This document shows positions 1 to 5,747 of a DNA stretch of 14,211 nucleotides, piece after piece (position 1 is the stretch's first letter; each line of letters begins with the position of its first letter). Position numbers and translations under genes: made by a program. The notes beneath the pieces are model-generated. The model worked only from the letters and a program-made list of their open reading frames with translations. It made no database searches and was not told where the DNA came from. This DNA is from DASVLX01 sp035552275. GTDB taxonomy: Bacteria > Actinomycetota > Actinomycetes > Mycobacteriales > Pseudonocardiaceae. Location: contig DASZLR010000294.1 in assembly GCA_035552275.1 (NCBI GenBank), forward strand, positions 1-14,211, read 5' to 3'.

Positions 1-12
1 CCTCTGAGCTGG

Positions 13-63
13 CGTGATCCGGTCGACACCGGGTGACCGTCACTGTCGCAGATCGATGTCCAG
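13..63 (-). pseudogene. Relic of an iniC-like dynamin gene
   Basis: This 51-bp stretch matches positions 1736-1786 inside the intact iniC-like gene at 44 of 51 bases without gaps, by direct comparison. Read on the minus strand it gives LDIDLRQ, a stop (TGA in place of the TGG for Trp), then RSPGVDRI, against LDIDLRQWRSPGVDRI in the intact gene. The match fades on both sides within the window. Just outside it (64-82) lies a short AACAGAC tandem repeat of about 2.7 units. Six of the seven differences are transitions, five of them C/G to T/A relative to the intact copy, as expected of a decaying duplicate. A larger remnant could lie to the left of the window. Confidence 0.6.
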
Positions 64-199
64 AACAGACAACAGACAACAGTCGTACGTTTCCTGGGCC
101 ACCCGTCAGGTGTCCGTGCCAGGGGGTCAAGCTCAGCCGGCGTTATAGTTCGCCCTGAAGACAGATCCGCTGCGCGGTGGCGGCAGGCGTCGCGGTCGC

Positions 200-298
200 C
201 TGACCATCGTCAGCACCGTTGGTCGCAGAAGCGACGACGGCCCCTCCGGGGCAAACGGAGAGGCCGTCAGTTTGTCGCCGATGCAACCTGCCTGGTTG
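200..298 (+). promoter_or_regulatory. Structured leader, four consecutive hairpins
   Basis: Four hairpins follow one another directly upstream of a small ORF. The first is CTGAC/GTCAG with a 4-nt loop (200-213). The second is GTCGC/GCGAC with loop AGAA (222-235). The third is a 13-bp stem with one mismatch (arms 236-248 and 256-268). The fourth is CAACC/GGTTG (284-298). The second and third abut, as coaxially stacked helices would. The Shine-Dalgarno of the ORF follows at 305-312. A TATAGT at 144-149 could be a -10 box, but no convincing -35 is visible. I do not recognise a known riboswitch class. The third hairpin has only a weak T-rich tail, so it could also be a poor terminator. A structured leader is an inference. 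Confidence 0.35.
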
Positions 299-319
299 AT
301 GCGAGGAAGGAGCTCCGAC

Positions 320-589
320 GTGACGGAGCATAACCATGGGTACGCCCATCACCAAAATAGGCTCCGTAGGCGCAGGTCAATGCCGGTTCGGAATGGCAGT
401 CCGGTGATCAGGAACGCGACCCTCGCGGATCCGAAATCGTGGCTAGCGTTGACGAGCCGGGTCGCAGACCGGGTGCTAGGTAACACCGCAGCGTGCATAC
501 GGTTCGTGGTCGTCACGCTTGTTTTGTTCGCCGGAGTGTTTGGATGCGGGTGGATGCTCCACCTCTTGGGCGGACCAGCCGGCTGGTAG
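320..589 (+). CDS. Small single-pass membrane protein, unknown function
   Basis: An 89-residue ORF begins with GTG and is preceded by a strong Shine-Dalgarno, GGAAGGAG at 305-312, seven bases away. An in-frame ATG further upstream (272) lacks such a site, so GTG 320 is preferred. The N-terminal half is polar and basic, with an Arg cluster near residues 14-19 and several His near the start. One strongly hydrophobic segment spans residues about 60-83, followed by a short Gly/Pro tail. This suggests a basic cytoplasmic head and a C-terminal membrane anchor. The gene converges on the iniC-like gene and is preceded by a hairpin-rich leader. I recognise no family. The good start signal and TM segment support it being real, but low conservation is possible. 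Confidence 0.5.
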   Translation: MTEHNHGYAHHQNRLRRRRSMPVRNGSPVIRNATLADPKSWLALTSRVADRVLGNTAACIRFVVVTLVLFAGVFGCGWMLHLLGGPAGW

Positions 590-607
590 CCGGGACAGAA
601 CAGGATT

Positions 608-637
608 GTGGCCGCTGCGTTTCGGCGGGTCGGCCAC
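608..637. terminator. Possible convergent terminator hairpin
   Basis: GTGGCCG (608-614) pairs with CGGCCAC (631-637) across a 16-nt loop; a second copy of CGGCCAC lies at 641-647. It sits between the ends of the small membrane ORF (589) and the iniC-like gene (653), which converge. There is no T run on either strand, so it would be an atypical terminator at best. Confidence 0.3.
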
Positions 638-652
638 CATCGGCCACCGGCG

Positions 653-2116
653 TCAACTGGCCGAGAGCTGGGTCAGCATCGCCTCGCAACTGCGCACCAC
701 GGTGGCCGCTCCGCGTCGCGCCGTGCTGGACAACAGTGGGTTGACCGTCTCCCGGTGCCAGCGGCGCAGCGCGTCGAACGCCCGCTGGTGCAGTTCGGCC
801 GGACCGGCCTGATAGTCGATGCCCAGCCGCTCCGGCAGGGTGGTGCCCTCGCCACCGACCAACCGCCCGGCCTCGGCGGCCAACTCATCGGGCAGCGCCA
901 CCCGACCCGCCGCGATCGCCGACAACAGCCGCAGTTCGTGGAAGTCGTGCGCGCTGACCAGCAGTCGTTCCAGATCGGCGACCAGTTTTCGGGCCGCCGG
1001 CAACGGCTCGGCCCGCAACAGTGTGTCCAGCGCGATCAGCGCCGACCGGGCCTTGAGCACTTCGCGCCGACCGACCAGGAACTGCCCGATCGACTCGCGT
1101 AGCTCACCCAAGCCGCTGCGCCGCACCAGTTCCGCGGCCAGCGTGGTCGGATTCGCGTTGCCGCGCCGGATCAGCGTGGTCACGAGTTTCAGCCCGAAGA
1201 TGCCGAACCGGCGCAGCAGAGCGTGCCGGATGTCGGCGTCCAGCGCGATGGGGAACCGCGCGCCGGTGAAGCGGTCCGCCGACAGCAGGAAATCGTCCAG
1301 CTCGGCGCGCGGCACCCCCGCCAGCGCCGTCAGCGCGGCGAACTCGTTGTCCCGCAACGTTCTTCCGGCCTGCGCCAGCAGTGCGGCCAGCGCGATCACG
1401 TTCTGGCACACCGCCGGAGTCCCGCCCTCGCGCCGGTAGCGGCGGACGATCTGCTTGGCCGAGGACAACGCGTCGATCCGGCCGGCGCCGATCTCGTCGG
1501 CCCTGGACAGCACCACCAGCGTGCTCACCGGTCCGGTCGTCGGCGCGGCCCGGTCGTGCGCGGCCCGCAGCACCGGCTGCTCGCCGCCTTGGGTGTCCCG
1601 GACCAGGTACAGCAGCCCGTCGGCCTCGCCGGCGATCCGCTCCATCGCCGCCGACGCGGCGTCGGAGTCCGGCGGCGGCAGGGCCGGGGTGTCGATCAAG
1701 GTGACGTCCCGGAGGTTGCGCGCCGGCCAGTCGACCACGATCCGGTCGACGCCGGGCGAGCGCCACTGTCGCAGGTCGATGTCCAGCCGGCGGTCCCGGC
1801 GGGCGACCGGCACCTCCTGCCGGGGCCCGCGCGCCGCGTACAGCACCGCCCGGGGCTGAGGGCCGTCCTGGTACCAGGTGCTCACCTGGCTGCCGTCGGC
1901 CAGCTCGACCGGCGCCACGTCCTCGCCCACGAACGCGCTGACCAGCGTCGATTTTCCGGACTTCGGCCCGCCGACGACCGCGACCGCGAGCGGCGCGGCC
2001 AGCCGGGCCTGCTGGTGGCGCAGCCAGCCGACGGCCCGCGGGCTGTCCCGGTACACCTCGAGCGCTTCGTGCAGAATCGCCCGGACCGACTGGTCCAGGC
2101 CGGGGCCGACCGTCAC
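653..2116 (-). CDS. iniC: IniC-like bacterial dynamin GTPase
   Basis: A 487-residue dynamin-family GTPase, close to the roughly 490 residues of mycobacterial IniC. The GTPase motifs are visible: P-loop GGPKSGKST at about 49-57, a switch Thr near 80, DTPA (G3) at 142-145 and SRAD in the NKxD (G4) position at 204-207. The rest is helical (stalk) with no clear transmembrane segment, unlike its partner IniA. Its GTG start overlaps the iniA stop by four bases (GTGA, 2113-2116), so translation is coupled and the two proteins are probably made in fixed ratio. The open frame runs far upstream inside iniA, but that part is shadow sequence with no family resemblance; the start is set by the overlap and by family length. 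In mycobacteria the iniBAC products respond to cell-wall inhibitors. The likely role here is as partner of IniA in membrane remodelling or repair. Confidence 0.88.
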   Translation of the reverse strand: MTVGPGLDQSVRAILHEALEVYRDSPRAVGWLRHQQARLAAPLAVAVVGGPKSGKSTLVSAFVGEDVAPVELADGSQVSTWYQDGPQPRAVLYAARGPRQEVPVARRDRRLDIDLRQWRSPGVDRIVVDWPARNLRDVTLIDTPALPPPDSDAASAAMERIAGEADGLLYLVRDTQGGEQPVLRAAHDRAAPTTGPVSTLVVLSRADEIGAGRIDALSSAKQIVRRYRREGGTPAVCQNVIALAALLAQAGRTLRDNEFAALTALAGVPRAELDDFLLSADRFTGARFPIALDADIRHALLRRFGIFGLKLVTTLIRRGNANPTTLAAELVRRSGLGELRESIGQFLVGRREVLKARSALIALDTLLRAEPLPAARKLVADLERLLVSAHDFHELRLLSAIAAGRVALPDELAAEAGRLVGGEGTTLPERLGIDYQAGPAELHQRAFDALRRWHRETVNPLLSSTARRGAATVVRSCEAMLTQLSAS

Positions 2117-4044
2117 GCGGTGATCTCCAGGCCGGGCGTTGGGCGGGTGGCGCCGGCGGCCACCGGCGGGGCTGACGCGGCGGACGCCGCCGACGCGGTC
2201 GAAGCAGCGGCGAGTGTCTCGATCCGCCGGTGCAGGGTGATCAGCTGGGTCAGCGCGGACCGCACCTCGCGATGGGCGCTGTCGTGCTGGACCGCCTCGG
2301 CTCGGGCCGCCTCGCGCGCCGCGTTGACGTCCTCGGCGGCCCGCTGCACCAGGTGCCGGGACAACTCGGTGATCTGGTCCCGCAGCCCGCGCTGAAGATC
2401 GCGCACGGCGTCCCGGGTCTCCTTGCTGAATGCCAGGAAGAAGTCGTCCAACTGCCGCTGGGCGGCCGAGCGGGCCGCCGCCTGCCGGCGCTTGCACCGC
2501 ATGTCGGACTCGTCCCGGATGCTCTTGCCGCCGAAGGTCGCGCCGGCGGCCAGCGAGATCCCGTTGATCAGCGGCATGCCGGCGAGGCTGGTGATCAGGC
2601 CGAACATCAGCAGTCCACCGTAGGAGCCGCGCATCGCGGTGAACGCCTTCTGGCCGATGGTGAACGGCTCCAGATTCGGCGATTCGGCGGGGTCGGCCGG
2701 CGGCAGCATGCCCTCCAGCGCGCCGATGATCTCCGGCGCGGACACCGGCGGGTGGCCCGTGCTGGCCGGCAGGGCGCGGGTCACCTTCCGGACGATCCAG
2801 TCGGCACGGTCCATCAGCCAGCCGAAATTCGCCTCGGCCGCCTCCGCGAGCCGCTGCGCCAGCCAGTCCGCGAGCTGATCCCAGCAGGTGAGCGGGTCGG
2901 CTTCCTCCAGCGCGCGGTCGATCTCGCGGAGGATCTGCCGGGTGCGGTCCCGCAGGTCGTACTCGACGTCGGAGATCAGGTCGGCGATGTCGTCGGACAG
3001 CGCGGTCTGGCACAGCATCGCCTGGTGCCGCAGATCGTCCAGCCGGCGGCTGGCGGTGTCCACCCTGGCCAGCGCGCTGGCGGTGCGCGGCGAATCGGAC
3101 TGGTCGCCCAGCTCGCCGTGCAGCGAGGTGATCAGCCCGGCCAGCGCGGTGCTGGCCAGCACCGCGATCGAGCGCGGCGCCAGCCGGTCCGGCTTGGCCG
3201 TCACGTCCTGCCGGAGCATGCTGATCAGCTGCGGGAAGCCGGACTCCGCGTTCAGCGCGGTGTCGCCGGTGCGAGCGGCGTGCAGCCGCAGCGTCGCCGA
3301 CACCGGCACCAGCCGGGCCGGCACTCCGGCGTCGGCGAGCTTGCGGCGGTCCCGCTCGGCGATGTGCCGCCACCACGGCGACAGGTCGATCTTGGTCAGC
3401 GCCACGATGATGTTCGGGCAGGACTTGGTCACGTCGGACAGCAGGTTGAGCTCGGTCTCGGACAACTCGGCGGTGGCGTCCGAGGCGAGCAGCACCACAT
3501 CGGCTCCGCGCAGCGCCGTGGTCAGCGCCCGGGACACGGCTGGGGCGCGGGTCGAGTCGGTCTCGCCAATCGCGGGGGTGTCGATCAGCACCAGCCCGGA
3601 CGCGAGCAGCTTGCGCGGGATGCCCACCTCGACGGTGACCGCGGGTGCGCTGGCCGTGCCGGCAACAGCCGTTCGGGTGACCTGCTCGGGCACCTCGTCG
3701 ATCGGGATGGGCCGCCGGTCGGGTCCGGCGCCGATCGCCGTCGGGTCCGGCTGCTCGTCGGCCGGGGCCCGCACCAGCACGGCGGACGGCGTGTCAGCGT
3801 GCGCGATGGTGGTGGTCGTGCCGGTCGTCAGATCGTCGCCGACCGCGCAGACCGGGGCGTTGACCAGCGCGTTCACCAGCTGGCTCTTGCCCTGATTCGG
3901 GCCACCGATGACCAGCACCCGCAGCCTCGGGTCGACCAGCTGGGCCCGCCGACGACGAAGCCGGTCGGCGAGTTCCAGCCGTTCATGTCTCGCGCACGCC
4001 CCGATGGTCTGGTCGAGCGCATCGAGCCATGGCGTCGCGATCAC
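2113..4044 (-). CDS. iniA: IniA-like bacterial dynamin GTPase with membrane paddle
   Basis: A 643-residue dynamin-like protein, almost the length of mycobacterial IniA (about 640). The GTPase domain has P-loop GGPNQGKS at 47-54, a Thr-rich switch I (TTGTTTT, 73-79), DTPAIG (G3) at 155-160 and TKID (G4) at 217-220. Long helices follow (neck and stalk). A hydrophobic hairpin at about 472-506, rich in Gly, Leu and Ile, fits the membrane-binding paddle. The C-terminus is helical and ends in an Ala/Ser/Pro-rich tail. Mycobacterial IniA is known as a membrane-remodelling dynamin induced by isoniazid and ethambutol. The GTG start at 4044 is the only one available in frame before a stop and has no good Shine-Dalgarno. 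The gene lies 196 bp after iniB, past a terminator-like hairpin, and overlaps iniC by 4 bp. Confidence 0.88.
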   Translation of the reverse strand: MIATPWLDALDQTIGACARHERLELADRLRRRRAQLVDPRLRVLVIGGPNQGKSQLVNALVNAPVCAVGDDLTTGTTTTIAHADTPSAVLVRAPADEQPDPTAIGAGPDRRPIPIDEVPEQVTRTAVAGTASAPAVTVEVGIPRKLLASGLVLIDTPAIGETDSTRAPAVSRALTTALRGADVVLLASDATAELSETELNLLSDVTKSCPNIIVALTKIDLSPWWRHIAERDRRKLADAGVPARLVPVSATLRLHAARTGDTALNAESGFPQLISMLRQDVTAKPDRLAPRSIAVLASTALAGLITSLHGELGDQSDSPRTASALARVDTASRRLDDLRHQAMLCQTALSDDIADLISDVEYDLRDRTRQILREIDRALEEADPLTCWDQLADWLAQRLAEAAEANFGWLMDRADWIVRKVTRALPASTGHPPVSAPEIIGALEGMLPPADPAESPNLEPFTIGQKAFTAMRGSYGGLLMFGLITSLAGMPLINGISLAAGATFGGKSIRDESDMRCKRRQAAARSAAQRQLDDFFLAFSKETRDAVRDLQRGLRDQITELSRHLVQRAAEDVNAAREAARAEAVQHDSAHREVRSALTQLITLHRRIETLAAASTASAASAASAPPVAAGATRPTPGLEITA

Positions 4045-4119
4045 CCGATCAGTGTGCCGGGTGTCCCTCGTTCGGGGGAAGGGTGCCCCGTGCTGGATGT
4101 GCTACTCAGTGCGGCCAAC

Positions 4120-4133
4120 TGCGGAAACCCGCA
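4120..4133 (-). other. Small hairpin after the T run
   Basis: TGCGG/CCGCA, a 5-bp stem with loop AAAC, lies just beyond the T run of the larger iniB-iniA hairpin and before the iniA start. It is short and could be chance, but would be a third hairpin in the same spacer. Confidence 0.2.
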
Positions 4134-4181
4134 CAAAAAGCGATGGCTGGACCTGTCGGGGCATGACAGGTCCAGCCATCG
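4131..4181 (-). terminator. Intrinsic terminator/attenuator between iniB and iniA
   Basis: Perfect 17-bp arms (4141-4157 and 4165-4181) enclose a 7-nt loop. In the minus-strand transcript the hairpin is followed at once by CTTTTTG (4134-4140), a standard intrinsic terminator layout. It lies downstream of iniB and upstream of iniA, so it should end most transcripts after iniB and let a fraction read into iniA-iniC. No promoter for iniA is obvious in the short remaining spacer. Partial termination within an operon is the inference; the hairpin and T run are directly visible. Confidence 0.8.
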
Positions 4182-4201
4182 GTTGGCCATCGTGAGCCGG
4201 T

Positions 4202-4235
4202 GCGCCGACGGCGGGTGCGGGACCGCCGTCGGCGC
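4202..4235 (-). other. Perfect 13-bp hairpin just after iniB stop
   Basis: Arms GCGCCGACGGCGG (4202-4214) and its exact complement (4223-4235) enclose an 8-nt loop, beginning six bases after the iniB stop codon. There is no T run of its own. It precedes the T-tailed hairpin by 20 bases, so the pair may be a tandem terminator, or this one may protect the iniB mRNA 3' end from exonucleases. Confidence 0.6.
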
Positions 4236-4240
4236 GGGCA

Positions 4241-5455
4241 TCACTGGCCGGGGAGGTGCAGGTCGAGTCCGGTCACCACGTCGTGCACGGTGTCGGTGAC
4301 ATGCGTGGCGTCGCTGGACAGCTCGCCGGCGACGGCCGGTCCGGTGGTCGAGGCGCTCGCCAGCGGGCTGTGGCTGATGGCGTCGCTGACGCCAGTGCCC
4401 TCCAGCACGCCGTTGACCGTGGTCTGCGCGTTGTGCACCGTGGTGCCCACGGTGTCCAGCGGCAGGTGCGACTCGACGGCGTTGATCGTGTTGGTCAGCG
4501 CCGTGTGGCCGGCCGACAGAGCCGGGTCGCCGGCGATCAGGTTGGAGATACCCAACTGATCGGTCAGCGTGGCGCTGTCGGTGATGGCCAGCGAGTGCGC
4601 GGTGTTCAGCGCGTCGTCCAGCGGGGCGTGGCCGGCGGCCAGGTCGTCCACGACCGGCTGAACCTGGCTGGCGACGGTGACGCCGTCGGAGTTCAGGTCA
4701 CCGGCAACGGCGAAGCCGTGGTCGACGGTCAGCGAGCTGGTGGCGAACTGCTGCACGTCCGCTGCCAGCGTGGTGAAGCTGCCGGCCGGGTCGGCCAGCG
4801 TGCTCTCGGCGACCGAGGTCAGCGCGGTCGCGTTGGACAGCGCCTCGGAGTCCAGCGTCTCGGCGACGTCGGACACCGAGGTGAAGCCGGTGGTCGCGCT
4901 GGCGATGGTGCTGCCAGCCTCGCTCAGCGACGCCAGGGTGCCGGTCGAGTCGGCGTTCACCAGCGTGCTGGTGGTGTCGCTGACCGCGCCGATGGCCCAG
5001 GTGACCTGCTCGTTGACCGTCTCCAGACCGGTGGTCGGGTTCGGCAGCGAGCCGACGGCGCCGGACAGCGCGTCGGTCGGGGCCAGCGAGCTGAGGTCAC
5101 CCAGCGCGGCGGCCGGGTCGCTCAGGCCGCTGGACAGCGGGCCGGTGAGGTCGGCCGGACCGAAGTCGGAGCCGGCGACCTGGGAGCTGACCGCGTAGGC
5201 GACGGCCTGCAGCTGCTCGATCCCGCTGGTGGCCTCACCGCTGGAGGGCAGTTCGGACAGCAGCGACTCGAGGCCGGAGGTGGCTGGCAGGTTGTCGGCG
5301 ACCAGCGGGAGGACGTCACGGACGTCGTCCGCGTTGATGTCGCTCAGGCCGGCGGCCGACAGCGCACCCGCCGGGTCGCTCTGGAAGGCCGCGAGCTGAT
5401 CCGGGTCGCTGACCAGTTGGAACACGAAATGGTGGAGGCTCTGTTCGAGCGCCAT
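4241..5455 (-). CDS. iniB: IniB-like protein, highly acidic
   Basis: A 404-residue protein whose first ~52 residues (MALEQSLHHFVFQLVSDPD..., then an acidic DINADDVRDVLPLV stretch) match the IniB N-terminal domain that precedes dynamin genes in actinobacteria. The remainder is low-complexity Ala/Ser/Thr/Leu/Val with regular Asp, predicted amphipathic. The translation contains no Lys and no Cys, a single Arg (46), one Trp (153) and only the starting Met, so the protein is strongly acidic. No signal peptide or TM segment is visible. Mycobacterial IniB is longer and Gly-rich, so only the head is shared. Shine-Dalgarno AAGGGAG (5466-5472) lies 10 bases before ATG. It is the first gene of the leftward operon, transcribed away from the hsp70-like gene. 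Its molecular role is unknown. Confidence 0.82.
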   Translation of the reverse strand: MALEQSLHHFVFQLVSDPDQLAAFQSDPAGALSAAGLSDINADDVRDVLPLVADNLPATSGLESLLSELPSSGEATSGIEQLQAVAYAVSSQVAGSDFGPADLTGPLSSGLSDPAAALGDLSSLAPTDALSGAVGSLPNPTTGLETVNEQVTWAIGAVSDTTSTLVNADSTGTLASLSEAGSTIASATTGFTSVSDVAETLDSEALSNATALTSVAESTLADPAGSFTTLAADVQQFATSSLTVDHGFAVAGDLNSDGVTVASQVQPVVDDLAAGHAPLDDALNTAHSLAITDSATLTDQLGISNLIAGDPALSAGHTALTNTINAVESHLPLDTVGTTVHNAQTTVNGVLEGTGVSDAISHSPLASASTTGPAVAGELSSDATHVTDTVHDVVTGLDLHLPGQ

Positions 5456-5500
5456 GAGACGGGGGCTCCCTTGGAGATATGCACGTGTCGTTGTAGGTGC

Positions 5501-5535
5501 TGGGCGCTAGCCCAACTTGCTGGGCGCGCCGGCCC
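5501..5535 (-). promoter_or_regulatory. Two tandem palindromes in the iniB leader
   Basis: TGGGC-GCTA-GCCCA (5501-5514) and TGGGC-GCGCCG-GCCCA (5521-5536 within error of the edge base) are copies of one palindrome with starts 20 bp apart, two helical turns. Flanking bases are also shared (GC before, AC after). They lie just downstream of the proposed iniB promoter and upstream of its Shine-Dalgarno. They could be paired operator half-sites or two RNA hairpins in the leader. GGGCGCTAGC from the first copy (5502-5511) recurs exactly at 5591-5600, on the other side of that promoter. Confidence 0.5.
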
Positions 5536-5548
5536 AACGTGATCACAG

Positions 5549-5577
5549 ACGGTAGGAGACTGGCGCACCCCCGTCAT
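5549..5577 (-). promoter_or_regulatory. Candidate iniB promoter
   Basis: On the minus strand ATGACG (5572-5577) and TACCGT (5549-5554) are separated by 17 bp, resembling a vegetative actinobacterial -35/-10 pair. It would give a leader of roughly 85-90 nt before the iniB ATG, containing the two palindromes. This is pattern matching only. Confidence 0.35.
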
Positions 5578-5613
5578 CGGGGATCACGCCGGGCGCTAGC
5601 TTGTAGCCACCAA

Positions 5614-5648
5614 TAGGGGATAGGTGCCTCGCCCGTTAGGGGATTAGG
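5614..5648. promoter_or_regulatory. Direct repeat TAGGGGAT(T)AGG, candidate LAL/MalT-type boxes
   Basis: TAGGGGATAGG (5614-5624) and TAGGGGATTAGG (5637-5648) are near-identical direct repeats 23 bp apart in the divergent control region. They resemble the MalT box, GGGGA(T/G)GAGG, the recognition element of the founding member of the large ATP-binding LuxR regulators. The regulator encoded two genes to the right is of that type, so autoregulation and control of iniB are plausible. They lie roughly 75-105 bp upstream of the proposed iniB start site, a usual activator position. Binding is inferred. Confidence 0.45.
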
Positions 5649-5669
5649 GACCGTGTTACATCCTCTGTG

Positions 5670-5698
5670 TTCCGACATCGGCACATCTTTGGTACGAA
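5670..5698 (+). promoter_or_regulatory. Weak candidate promoter for the hsp70-like gene
   Basis: TTCCGA (5670-5675) and TACGAA (5693-5698) are 17 bp apart, about 50 bp before the hsp70-like start and just downstream of the TAGGGGAT repeats. Each hexamer matches only about half of consensus, as activator-dependent promoters may. A GGTGAC direct repeat follows (5701-5706 and 5715-5720). Confidence 0.2.
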
Positions 5699-5747
5699 CA
5701 GGTGACCCTGATCGGGTGACAGGACTCAGCACGAAGGAACCCAACGT

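Noticed and set aside
236..268. Known riboswitch or ordinary terminator
   Set aside because: No conserved core of a class I know could be matched, and the T-rich tail (AGTTTGT) is weak; left as an unassigned structured leader.
2117..3376. Long upstream extension of the iniC reading frame
   Set aside because: It lies antisense-free but out of frame within iniA, is Arg/Gly/Ala-rich shadow sequence and has no family resemblance; the GTGA overlap gives the natural start.
1223..5542. Long plus-strand open frames opposite iniC, iniA and iniB
   Set aside because: Typical GC-rich antisense shadows: no motifs, biased Arg/Gly/Val composition, while the minus-strand frames have clear domains.
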